From Pseudosulfitobacter sp. DSM 107133 (lineage in GTDB: Bacteria > Pseudomonadota > Alphaproteobacteria > Rhodobacterales > Rhodobacteraceae), in NCBI RefSeq assembly GCF_022788695.1, contig NZ_CP085154.1, forward strand, positions 434,001 to 498,000: a DNA stretch of 64,000 bases, given 5' to 3'. Both the position numbers and the translations under genes were made by a program. Every line of letters begins with the position of its first letter. Within the stretch, counting starts at the first letter, position 1. Shown one piece after another: positions 8,788-16,917 of this stretch. The notes under the pieces were generated by a model. It was not told the DNA's origin. It did no database searches and saw nothing but the letters and a program-made list of their open reading frames with translations.

Positions 8788-10173
8788 ACCTTCCGGCTTC
8801 AGCGCGCCGTTGTCCCAATCGCCCGAGGCTTCCTCGCCGGTGGCATAGCGCATGGTGCCGTTGCCCTGACGTTTGCCCGCGCGGAAGGTGCCTTCGTACA
8901 CATCGCCGTTCACATATGTCGCTGTGCCGGTGCCGCTGATCTCGCCGCGCACCCATTCGCCTTCATAGGTAAACCCGTCCGACATCACGATTTTGCCGGT
9001 GCCGTGGCGCTGGCCGTTTTCAAAGTTGCCCTCATAGACGGTGCCATCGGGGTAGGTGGCCTTGCCCGCGCCGTGGCGTTGCCCGTCCTGCCAGCCGCCT
9101 TCGTAACGGTAGCCATCGGCATAGGTCATAACGCCTTGACCGTCATTCTTGGCATTCTTGAAACCGCCTTCGTAGACGACACCGTTGGGATAGACCGCCT
9201 TGCCTTGCCCTTCGATGACGCCCGCGGTCCAGCCACCCTCGTAGGTCGCGCCGTCGGCATAGGTGATCTTGCCGGTGCCATCGGCCAGATCGTCGCGGAA
9301 GTCGCCTTCGTAGACCGAGCCGTCAGGGTAGGTCACGCGGCCCTTGCCCTCGATCTGGCCCGCGACCCAGTTGCCGATATAGGTGTAGCCGTCGTTGCCG
9401 ATAAAGGTGCCGGTGCCGTCGCGGCGGTCGTCCTTGAAATCGCCTTCGTAGACATCGCCATTGGCATAGGTCACGCGCCCCTTGCCCTCGCGGCGTCCGG
9501 CGACAAGGTCGCCTTCGTAGATGTCGCCGTTGGGTTGGGTCAGTTTGCCATTGCCGTCGATCTGGCCGTTGACCCATTTGCCTGCATAGACCAGCCCGTC
9601 GGGCATGGTCAGCGTGCCGGTGCCGTCACGTTCGCCGTTGGCAATCTCGCCGTCATAAACCGCGCCGTCGGGGTAGGTGATGGTGCCCACACCCTGTTTG
9701 ACGCCATCAACCCAGTCGCCTTTGTATTCATAGCCACCGGGGCTTTGCATCACGCCTTTGCCGTGGTGTTTGGCATTGCGGAACGCGCCCTCGTAGCGCA
9801 CGCCGTTGGCATACAGCGCCACACCCTGACCCATGATTGCGCCGGCTTGCCAGTCGCCTTCATAGGTGCCGCCATCAGAAAAGGTGATCTTGCCGAAACC
9901 TTCGGGTTTGCCCTTTTCAAAATTGCCCTCGTAGACAGACCCGTTGGGAAAGCGCGCCACGCCCTCGCCCTTGATTTCGCCGTCGACCCAGGTGCCGGTG
10001 TATTCATAGCCGTTGGGCAACCGATAGGTGCCGGTGCCGTTTTGCAGGCCGTTTTTGAACGTGCCTTCGTAAATGCCACCGTCGTCATATTGCTTGGTCA
10101 GCACCTGACTGTCCTGCGCATGGGCAATGGCAGGAAGCAGGGCGAGGCAAAAGAACAGGCTGCGTGTGGACAT
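8785..10173 (-). CDS. Secreted MORN-repeat protein (19 units)
   Basis: Predicted exported protein of 462 residues. ATG at 10173 starts a signal peptide (MSTRSLFFCLALLPAIAHA, then QDSQVL). Almost the whole mature chain is 18 complete 23-residue MORN units of the type YEGxF/WxxGxxxGxGxxxxxxG plus a final partial unit (ASGDWDNGALKPEG). Position 5 alternates between F and W from unit to unit, giving a 46-residue super-repeat with one phase slip at units 9-10. An open frame continues upstream to 12108, but that is antisense to nadE and lacks MORN sequence, so it is excluded. MORN arrays are structural; a periplasmic or cell-surface role is inferred. The stop lies in a palindrome. Confidence 0.85.
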   Translation of the reverse strand: MSTRSLFFCLALLPAIAHAQDSQVLTKQYDDGGIYEGTFKNGLQNGTGTYRLPNGYEYTGTWVDGEIKGEGVARFPNGSVYEGNFEKGKPEGFGKITFSDGGTYEGDWQAGAIMGQGVALYANGVRYEGAFRNAKHHGKGVMQSPGGYEYKGDWVDGVKQGVGTITYPDGAVYDGEIANGERDGTGTLTMPDGLVYAGKWVNGQIDGNGKLTQPNGDIYEGDLVAGRREGKGRVTYANGDVYEGDFKDDRRDGTGTFIGNDGYTYIGNWVAGQIEGKGRVTYPDGSVYEGDFRDDLADGTGKITYADGATYEGGWTAGVIEGQGKAVYPNGVVYEGGFKNAKNDGQGVMTYADGYRYEGGWQDGQRHGAGKATYPDGTVYEGNFENGQRHGTGKIVMSDGFTYEGEWVRGEISGTGTATYVNGDVYEGTFRAGKRQGNGTMRYATGEEASGDWDNGALKPEG

Positions 10174-10368
10174 TTGGCACCTTTGGCGATGAAGGGGTGG
10201 CCCCCGTGGATCGTTGCCAAAGGGTAAAGAAACCGCGAGGGGGTCGCAATGGCTTTGCCGCCATTCAGGGCAACACAAGCGCGTGGTTGCCGCGAATTGC
10301 CTGCGGGGGTCTTTCACGCCGGGCGGCCAGACCGTATAGGGGCAATGAGCAATTTTCGGAGCGCAGGC

Positions 10369-12027
10369 ATGGCCGACACTTTTCGCATCACCCTGGGACA
10401 GATGAACCCCACTGTCGGTGACATCGACGGCAACGCGGCCAAGGCCCGCGCGGCATGGGAGGCAGGCCGCGACGCAGGTGCCGATCTGGTGGCCCTGCCC
10501 GAAATGTTCATCACCGGCTACAACGCGCAGGATCTGGTGATGAAGCCCGCGTTTCACATTGCAGCGATCGAGGCGGTCAAGGCGCTGGCGGTTGACTGCG
10601 CTGACGGGCCGACGCTGGCCATCGGCGGCCCCTGGGTCGAAGGCACCGAACTGTTCAACGCCTATCTGATCTGTCGTGGCGGGCGCATTGTCAGCCGCGT
10701 GCTGAAACATCACCTGCCGAACGAGACCGTCTTTGACGAGGTGCGCATCTTTGATGCAGGTCCCCTGGGCGGCCCCTATAGCGTGGGCAACGCCCGTGTC
10801 GGCAGTCCGATCTGCGAAGATGCATGGCACGAGGATGTGGCCGAGACCCTGCAAGAGACCGGCGCGGAATTTCTGCTGGTGCCGAACGGATCGCCCTATT
10901 ACCGCGACAAGATGGAAACGCGGCTGAACCATATGGTTGCCCGCGTGGTCGAGACCGGCCTGCCGTTGATCTATCTGAACATGGTGGGCGGTCAGGACGA
11001 TCAGGTGTTCGACGGCGCATCCTTTGCGCTGAACCCCGGTGGCAAGCTGGCCATGCGGTTGCCGGTGCTGGCCGAAACCATCGCCCATGTCGATCTGGAA
11101 CGCGGCCCTGACGGCTGGCGCGTGGTCGAGGGCGAGATTGCCCCGCAGCCGGACGAGTGGGAGCAGGACTATCACATCATGGTGCGCTCGCTGCGCGATT
11201 ACATGGCCAAGACGGGATTCAAAAAGGTGTTGCTGGGCATGTCGGGTGGCGTCGACAGCGCGCTGGTGGCGACCATCGCCGCCGATGCCATCGGCCCCGA
11301 AAACGTGCGCTGCGTGATGTTGCCGTCGGAATACACCAGCCCGGACAGTCTGGAAGACGCCGAAAGTTGCGCCAAGGCGCTGGGCTGCCACTATGACTAT
11401 GTCCCCATCGCCGAAGGGCGTGCCGCGATCACCAACACGCTTGCGCCACTGTTTGCGGGCATGGAGCCCGGCCTGACCGAGGAAAACATCCAGTCGCGCC
11501 TGCGCGGCCTTTTGCTGATGGCGATGAGCAACAAGTTCGGGGAAATGTTGCTGACGACTGGTAACAAATCCGAGGTCGCGGTCGGCTATGCCACGATCTA
11601 TGGCGACATGGCCGGTGGGTACAATCCGATCAAGGATATGTACAAGACGCGCGTGTTCACCACCTGCGCATGGCGCAACGCCAACCACCGCGACTGGATG
11701 ATGGGCAATGCGGGGCAGGTGATCCCACAGCGGATCATCACCAAACCCCCCAGCGCCGAACTGCGCGACGACCAGAAAGACAGCGACAGCCTGCCCGATT
11801 ACCCCGAACTGGACGCGATACTGGACATTCTGGTGGATCAGGACGGCAGCATTGCCGATTGCGTCGCCGCAGGCTTTGCACGCGAGACAGCGCAAAAGGT
11901 CGAGCGACTGTTGTTCCTGAGCGAATACAAACGGTTCCAGTCGGCACCGGGGGCGCGGCTGACCAAACACGCGTTCTGGCTGGACCGCCGCTATCCCATC
12001 GTGAACCGCTGGCGCGACAAAAGCTAG
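10369..12027 (+). CDS. nadE: Glutamine-dependent NAD+ synthetase
   Basis: Converts deamido-NAD to NAD+ in the cytoplasm with ATP and glutamine-derived ammonia. The 552-residue product combines two domains. An N-terminal nitrilase-type glutaminase (about 1-265) shows the Glu of ALPEMFITGY, the Lys of LKHHLPNETVFDE and the Cys of GSPICEDAWHEDV. The C-terminal NAD synthetase domain has the P-loop SGGVDSALVATIA near residue 290 and TTGNKSEVAVGYATIYGDMAGG near 400. Start chosen at ATG 10369 (MADTFRITLGQMNPTVGD), where conservation begins; ATG 10345 is also possible. Both catalytic triads appear complete. Confidence 0.95.
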   Translation: MADTFRITLGQMNPTVGDIDGNAAKARAAWEAGRDAGADLVALPEMFITGYNAQDLVMKPAFHIAAIEAVKALAVDCADGPTLAIGGPWVEGTELFNAYLICRGGRIVSRVLKHHLPNETVFDEVRIFDAGPLGGPYSVGNARVGSPICEDAWHEDVAETLQETGAEFLLVPNGSPYYRDKMETRLNHMVARVVETGLPLIYLNMVGGQDDQVFDGASFALNPGGKLAMRLPVLAETIAHVDLERGPDGWRVVEGEIAPQPDEWEQDYHIMVRSLRDYMAKTGFKKVLLGMSGGVDSALVATIAADAIGPENVRCVMLPSEYTSPDSLEDAESCAKALGCHYDYVPIAEGRAAITNTLAPLFAGMEPGLTEENIQSRLRGLLLMAMSNKFGEMLLTTGNKSEVAVGYATIYGDMAGGYNPIKDMYKTRVFTTCAWRNANHRDWMMGNAGQVIPQRIITKPPSAELRDDQKDSDSLPDYPELDAILDILVDQDGSIADCVAAGFARETAQKVERLLFLSEYKRFQSAPGARLTKHAFWLDRRYPIVNRWRDKS

Positions 12028-12238
12028 GGGGCGCTGCGGTTCCCCAAAAATCTGTCTTCGGTCAAAAATAGCCAAAACATTCACGAGGGTTGGCAAGAAT
12101 CTGCGCACAGGTCATGCATTCGCTCGGCCCCCTGATTTGGGACGGAACCGCCACTCTCCTGCACCGTTGTTCCCGCAGTCAAGCAGCGGTTTTCAGGCGG
12201 CATCCATAACGGAGCCCGGCCGTTGCGGAGGAACGACC

Positions 12239-12919
12239 ATGAGCATCACCAAACTTGGAATGGCGTCGATCATTGTGCTGACAGCCGCCGCCCCCGTCCT
12301 TGCCCAGAATACCGCAGCCGTCGCCGCCACAGATCTGAACATTCGCAGCGGCCCCGGCCCGCAATATGACATTCTTGGCGTAATCCCCGGTGGCGAATCC
12401 GCCGTGGTTGATGGCTGTCTGACCGACGCCGCGTGGTGCAAGGTTGTCTTTGACGGCAAGTCGGGCTGGTCTTCGTCCGACTACCTTGCCGTCGCTGTTG
12501 ACGAACAGGCCGTTGCCCTCAGCACGCGCCCCGCAACGGTCGAGGTGAATAGCGTGACCTATGAAGACACCGCACAGACACAAGCGGACAAGAACACCGG
12601 AGCCGCCGCCGGTGCAACCATCGGCGCGCTGACCGCCTATGCTGTGGGTGGCCCGATCGGGGGCATTATCGCCGGTGGCATCATCGGGGGCGCGGCGGGG
12701 TCGGCGGCTGTTGAACCGACGACCGAAACCGTGACCTATATCACGACCAATCCGGTCGAGACTGTATATCTGGACGGTGAGGTTGCAGTGGGCGCGACCG
12801 TGCCTGCCAACGTTCCGACCTATGAGGTGCCGCAAGAGGGGCTGCGATACCTGACCATCAATGGCCAGACCGTTGTGGTGGATGCGCAGACCAATGCCAT
12901 CGTGCAGGTCATGCGCTAG
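12239..12919 (+). CDS. Secreted SH3-domain protein with glycine zipper and DUF1236
   Basis: Predicted periplasmic or envelope protein of 226 residues. ATG at 12239 gives a signal peptide (MSITKLGMASIIVLTAAAP, cleaved around VLAQ). A bacterial SH3 domain follows (about 28-90, TDLNIRSGPGPQYDILGVIPGG and CKVVFDGKSGWSSSDYLAV). Next is a glycine-zipper hydrophobic segment (about 120-160, GATIGALTAYAVGGPIGGII). The C-terminal DUF1236-like region ends in YLTINGQTVVVDAQTNAIVQVMR. Such proteins are common in alphaproteobacteria; a wall- or envelope-binding role is inferred from SH3b. A terminator follows. Confidence 0.8.
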   Translation: MSITKLGMASIIVLTAAAPVLAQNTAAVAATDLNIRSGPGPQYDILGVIPGGESAVVDGCLTDAAWCKVVFDGKSGWSSSDYLAVAVDEQAVALSTRPATVEVNSVTYEDTAQTQADKNTGAAAGATIGALTAYAVGGPIGGIIAGGIIGGAAGSAAVEPTTETVTYITTNPVETVYLDGEVAVGATVPANVPTYEVPQEGLRYLTINGQTVVVDAQTNAIVQVMR

Positions 12920-12943
12920 GCACCGGCCAGCGCGGCACCACCG

Positions 12944-12969
12944 GGCCCGGGCTGATGTCCGGGCCTTTT
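12944..12969 (+). terminator. Rho-independent terminator
   Basis: 7-bp GC stem GGCCCGG (12944-12950) with CCGGGCC (12959-12965), then TTTT, 24 bp after the SH3/DUF1236 gene. Confidence 0.85.
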
Positions 12970-13053
12970 CGATTGCCCGGACCCGCTGAATCGCGGCTGA
13001 TCTGGACAAATCCCGCGCCCTGTGACACTTCGGCGCCTAACAGGAGAGCGCCC

Positions 13054-14388
13054 ATGTCCAATCAGATCACCACCCGTTTTGCCCCGTCGCCCACTGGCTA
13101 TATCCACGTCGGCAACCTGCGCACGGCGTTGATGAATTTCATGATCGCACGCAAGGCAGGCGGCACGTTCATCCTGCGGATCGACGACACCGACCCCGAG
13201 CGGTCGAAACAGGAATACGTCGACGCCATCAAACAGGATCTTGAATGGCTGGGCCTGCACTGGGACCGCGTCGAGCGCCAGTCCGAGCGGCTGGACCGTT
13301 ACGAAGAGGCCGCCGACAAACTGCGCGCGGCGGGTCGGTTCTACGAGGCGTTCGAGACGCCGACCGAACTGGACCTGAAGCGCAAGAAACAGCTGAACAT
13401 GGGCAAACCGCCCGTCTATGACCGCGCCGCACTGGCGCTAAGCGATGCAGAACGCGACGCCCTGCGGGCCGAGCGGGGCAATGGCGTGTGGCGGTTCAAG
13501 CTGGACCAGGAGCGGATCGAATGGACCGACGGCATCCTGGGCGACATCTCGATCGATGCGGCCAGTGTCTCTGATCCGGTGCTGATCCGGGGCGACGGTC
13601 AGATGCTGTATACGTTGGCATCGGTTGTGGATGACGTCGAAATGGGCGTGACCAACGTGGTGCGCGGGTCGGACCATGTGACCAATACCGCGACGCAAAT
13701 CCAGATCATCAAGGCGCTGGGCGGCACACCGCCTGCCTTTGCACACCACTCGCTGCTGACCGGCCCGCAGGGCGAGGCGCTGTCGAAACGTCTGGGCACC
13801 CTGTCGCTGCGCGACCTGCGTGCGGCAGGCGTGCAGCCGATGGCGTTGCTGTCGCTGATGGCGCGTCTGGGGTCCTCCGATCCGGTCGAACTGCGCACCG
13901 ACATGGGCGCGTTGATCGACGGCTTTGACATCAACCGCTTCGGCTCGGCCCCGACCAAGTTCGACGAGGCGGACCTGTACCCGCTGACCGGCCGCTATTT
14001 GCAGACGCTGGCGTTGGAAGACGTGCGCGCGGACATCGAGGCACTCGGCGTGCCTGCGGACCTGGCTCCGGCGTTCTGGGCCGTGACCCGCGAAAACATC
14101 AACACGCTGAACGATCTGGACGCGTGGTGGGTGATGTTCCGCGATGGCGCAGAGCCCGAGATTGACGCCGAAGACGCGGATTTCGTGGCCCAAGCGATGA
14201 CATTGCTGCCCGAGGGTCCGTTTGACGAAACCGCCTGGGGCACATGGACCGCTGCCGTCAAAGAGGCCACGGGCCGCAAGGGCCGCGGGTTGTTCATGCC
14301 GCTGCGCAAGGCGCTGACAGGGCAAAGCCACGGGCCGGACATGTCCGCCGTGATGCCGCTGTTGCAGGTCGTCAAAGCCCGCAAGTAA
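13054..14388 (+). CDS. gltX: Glutamyl-tRNA synthetase
   Basis: Class I aminoacyl-tRNA synthetase that charges tRNA-Glu (and possibly tRNA-Gln) in the cytoplasm. The 444-residue product starts at ATG 13054 after a CAGGAGAG ribosome-binding site. The HIGH-type motif FAPSPTGYIHVGNLRTAL is at residues 9-26, RIDDTDPERS near 46 and the KMSKS-type motif ALSKRLGTLSLRDL near 245. The anticodon-binding domain at the C-terminus is complete. Alphaproteobacteria often carry two GltX copies, so this may be one of two. An upstream in-frame extension to 12955 has no conserved sequence. Confidence 0.94.
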   Translation: MSNQITTRFAPSPTGYIHVGNLRTALMNFMIARKAGGTFILRIDDTDPERSKQEYVDAIKQDLEWLGLHWDRVERQSERLDRYEEAADKLRAAGRFYEAFETPTELDLKRKKQLNMGKPPVYDRAALALSDAERDALRAERGNGVWRFKLDQERIEWTDGILGDISIDAASVSDPVLIRGDGQMLYTLASVVDDVEMGVTNVVRGSDHVTNTATQIQIIKALGGTPPAFAHHSLLTGPQGEALSKRLGTLSLRDLRAAGVQPMALLSLMARLGSSDPVELRTDMGALIDGFDINRFGSAPTKFDEADLYPLTGRYLQTLALEDVRADIEALGVPADLAPAFWAVTRENINTLNDLDAWWVMFRDGAEPEIDAEDADFVAQAMTLLPEGPFDETAWGTWTAAVKEATGRKGRGLFMPLRKALTGQSHGPDMSAVMPLLQVVKARK

Positions 14389-14404
14389 GGCGCTTGCGGC
14401 GGGC

Positions 14405-14442
14405 CGACCCTCCGGGGGGAGTTTTCGGGCAAGATGAAGATG
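14405..14442 (+). repeat. Intergenic GATATTT-type motif, copy 2 (degenerate)
   Basis: CCCTCCGGGGGGAGTTTTCGG followed by GCAAGATGAAGATG, directly after gltX. The CTCC/GGAG arms could form a short hairpin before the TTTT. Confidence 0.5.
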
Positions 14443-14474
14443 AGGGCTGCGCGTCTCCGCGGCCCTTTTTTATA

Positions 14475-15032
14475 TTACAGATCCGCTTTGACGCGGGCGA
14501 CGTGGTGATCGACCAGAGCCATTTCGGCCGTGCTCAGCACTTGCGCGCGGGGATAGAGCGGCTTGTCGCGGTCATCCAGAATCGGCGTGTCCCAGCCCGA
14601 GGTGGTGGCAAAGAATTCGGCCACGCCGTCTTCCCCGAACTCGTTGAGAAACCCCTGCACGACCACATCCAGATAGCTTTGCAGGATGTGGTGCCGGCCT
14701 TCGTTGAGCATATCGGTGGGGTCGATGGCATAGACGGCGATGGATTCGGCATCGGGCGCCCCGTGGGTTACCGCATCTGTGGCCTCGCGGCGGCGGTAGC
14801 CGGTTTCGCGCGCGTCCAGCGCCGCCCAGTCGGCGTTCGGCACCGCTGCGATCAGGCCGGAGATTCGCGCCGTCGGATCGGGCACAGCCGTCAGGAACAC
14901 CAGATCGTCCCGTTCGCGCGCGCGCACCCAGGCGCGACGCCAGCCGGACAGGGTTGCGGTTTGCGCCTGCGGATAAGCGTGCGTGGCGCGGTTGACGAGG
15001 CTGCCGTAGCCAAAAAAGTATGGTGCTTTCAT
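14475..15032 (-). CDS. Gamma-glutamylcyclotransferase-like protein
   Basis: Predicted cytoplasmic enzyme of the GGCT/ChaC fold, 185 residues from ATG 15032 (MKAPYFFGYGSLVNRATH). The glycine-loop signature FGYGSLVNR at residues 7-15 is diagnostic of the fold. The family releases 5-oxoproline from gamma-glutamyl peptides such as glutathione, but the substrate of this branch is not known. Two upstream in-frame ATGs (15047, 15068) are less likely. It is convergent with gltX and divergent from the gcv operon. Confidence 0.72.
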   Translation of the reverse strand: MKAPYFFGYGSLVNRATHAYPQAQTATLSGWRRAWVRARERDDLVFLTAVPDPTARISGLIAAVPNADWAALDARETGYRRREATDAVTHGAPDAESIAVYAIDPTDMLNEGRHHILQSYLDVVVQGFLNEFGEDGVAEFFATTSGWDTPILDDRDKPLYPRAQVLSTAEMALVDHHVARVKADL

Positions 15033-15127
15033 GGGCACTGGTGTCATTCGCTGCGCCCGCAGTGTCAAGATGCAGCATCGGCTATTGACTGTATCCGACG
15101 CTCTTGGCTACTTATCCGACATCGACA

Positions 15128-15280
15128 TGGGAGAACCGGCCTCAAGTGCCGGTGCCGAAGGAGCAACCGCCCCGGAAACTCTCAGGCAACAGGACCGTGG
15201 CGATATTGAGGACTCTGGAGAGTGGTGCCGCGTGCACCCGCCGAAGGGATAACGATCTCAGGCGACAGGACAGAGGGGGC
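15128..15280 (+). promoter_or_regulatory. Tandem glycine riboswitch
   Basis: Two consecutive aptamer-like units lie upstream of gcvT. The first runs from GGGAGAACCGG through GGTGCCGAAGGAGCAA to ACTCTCAGGCAACAGGACCG. The second runs from GGACTCTGGAGAGTGG through CACCCGCCGAAGGGATAA to ATCTCAGGCGACAGGACAGAGG. The GCCGAAGG..CTCAGGC-ACAGGAC consensus occurs in both halves, as expected for the cooperative glycine riboswitch. It sits about 80 bp before gcvT and should switch the glycine-cleavage operon on in excess glycine. Confidence 0.95.
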
Positions 15281-15360
15281 ATCGCAGGCGCAGCCGTTGG
15301 GGCGCGTCATATGATGCCGGCCTGTTTTTCCAAAAACGGACCCGGTCGAAGGAGAGACCG

Positions 15361-16473
15361 ATGTCTGACGATCTGCGCACGCCGCTTTATGATCTGCACG
15401 TGGAACTGGGCGCCAGGATGGTGCCCTTCGCAGGCTACGCCATGCCGGTGCAATATCCGATGGGCGTGATGGGCGAACACAATCACACACGCACCGCGGC
15501 TGGCCTGTTCGACGTCAGCCACATGGGGCAGGTGATCCTGTCGGGTTCATCGTGGGAGGCGGTGGCGCAGGCGTTCGAGACGCTGGTGCCACAGGACGTG
15601 CTGGGCCTGGGCGACGGGCGGCAACGCTACGGGTTTCTCACCAATGACGCAGGCGGGATCGAGGACGATCTGATGTTTGCCCGCCGGGGCGACGATCTGC
15701 TGGTGGTGGTCAATGCCGCCTGCAAGGGCGCGGATATCGCACGGATGAAGGCCGCCTTGGCGCCATCGGTGACCGTCACCGAACTGGCCGACCGCGCGCT
15801 GGTCGCGGTGCAGGGGCCGGGGGCCGAGGCGGCTGTCGCGGCGCTGGACGCGCGTGCGGTGGACATGCGGTTCATGGATGTGGCCGATCTGTCGCTGGAC
15901 GGTGTTGACGTCTGGGCCTCGCGCTCGGGCTATACCGGCGAAGACGGCTACGAGATTTCGGTGCCCGCGGCCCAGGCCGAGGCACTGGTGCGCACCCTGC
16001 TGGCACAGGACGGCGTCGCCCCCATTGGCCTCGGCGCACGCGATTCGCTGCGGCTCGAGGCGGGCTTGTGCCTCTATGGCCACGACATCGACACCACCAC
16101 CACGCCCGCCGAAGGCGCGCTGATGTGGGCGGTGCAAAAGGTGCGCCGCCCCGGCGGCGACCGCGCAGGCAGCTTTCCGGGCGCGGACAAGGCGCTGGAA
16201 ACACCCGCCCGCAAGCGCGTCGGCCTGCTGCCCGAAGGGCGTGCGCCCATGCGCGAGGGCGTGGCCATCTATGCCAGCGAAACCGCGACCGATCCCGTGG
16301 GCCATGTGACCAGCGGCGGCTTTGGCCCCACGGTCGGTGGACCTGTGGCCATGGGCTATGTCAGTGTCGATCATACCGGCACCGGCACCCCCCTGTGGGG
16401 CGAGGTGCGCGGCAAACGGATGCCGGTGCAAGTGGCGGCTTTGCCCTTTGTGCCTGCCAACTTCAAAAGATAA
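15361..16473 (+). CDS. gcvT: Glycine cleavage system T protein (aminomethyltransferase)
   Basis: Transfers the methylene group from aminomethyl-lipoyl GcvH to tetrahydrofolate and releases ammonia. The 370-residue product starts at ATG 15361 ([20 protein letters not shown]) after GGAGAG. It shows [27 protein letters not shown] near residue 50, TGEDGYEIS near 195, [19 protein letters not shown] near 225 and the C-terminal barrel ending [17 protein letters not shown]. First gene of gcvTHP under the glycine riboswitch. Confidence 0.96.
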   Translation: MSDDLRTPLYDLHVELGARMVPFAGYAMPVQYPMGVMGEHNHTRTAAGLFDVSHMGQVILSGSSWEAVAQAFETLVPQDVLGLGDGRQRYGFLTNDAGGIEDDLMFARRGDDLLVVVNAACKGADIARMKAALAPSVTVTELADRALVAVQGPGAEAAVAALDARAVDMRFMDVADLSLDGVDVWASRSGYTGEDGYEISVPAAQAEALVRTLLAQDGVAPIGLGARDSLRLEAGLCLYGHDIDTTTTPAEGALMWAVQKVRRPGGDRAGSFPGADKALETPARKRVGLLPEGRAPMREGVAIYASETATDPVGHVTSGGFGPTVGGPVAMGYVSVDHTGTGTPLWGEVRGKRMPVQVAALPFVPANFKR

Positions 16474-16493
16474 CCCTTCAGGAGACGACCCAA

Positions 16494-16853
16494 ATGATTT
16501 TCACAGAAGAACACGAGTGGCTGCGCGAGGAAGACGGCGAAATGGTCGTGGGCATCACCATCCATGCCGCCGAACAGCTGGGCGACGTGGTGTTCGTTGA
16601 ACTGCCCGAGGTTGGCACCACTGTCAGCAAGGACGACGAGATCGTCGTGATCGAATCGGTCAAGGCGGCCTCGGACATCCTGGCCCCCGTCGACGGCGAG
16701 ATCACCGAAGTGAACGAGATGCTGGTCGACAACCCCGGCAAGGTCAACGACGACCCGCAGGGCGAAGCCTGGTTCTTCAAGATGACTGTCAGCGACCCGT
16801 CACAGCTGGAAGAGCTGATGGACGAGGCCACCTATCAGAAGTTCATCGCCTAA
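16494..16853 (+). CDS. gcvH: Glycine cleavage system H protein
   Basis: Lipoylated carrier shuttling the aminomethyl group between the P, T and L proteins. The 119-residue product starts at ATG 16494 ([20 protein letters not shown]) after CAGGAGA. The lipoyl attachment Lys is K57 in [11 protein letters not shown], followed by the expected [11 protein letters not shown] and GEAWFFKM segments. Length is normal. It lies 20 bp after gcvT in the same operon. Confidence 0.96.
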   Translation: MIFTEEHEWLREEDGEMVVGITIHAAEQLGDVVFVELPEVGTTVSKDDEIVVIESVKAASDILAPVDGEITEVNEMLVDNPGKVNDDPQGEAWFFKMTVSDPSQLEELMDEATYQKFIA

Positions 16854-16917
16854 GATCAAATGCGCTGCCCGTGCCGGGTGGCCCCATGACTGAAACCTAA
16901 ATGCAGGGGACGCATCC

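Noticed and set aside
10174..12108. Upstream extension of the MORN gene giving a 1,107-residue protein
   Set aside because: The extra part is antisense to nadE, has no repeat structure, and would bury a good signal peptide at 10173.
15128..15280. Two repeated units upstream of gcvT considered as a CRISPR-like or generic repeat
   Set aside because: The conserved bases are those of tandem glycine aptamers. No CRISPR array or cas gene is present in the window.
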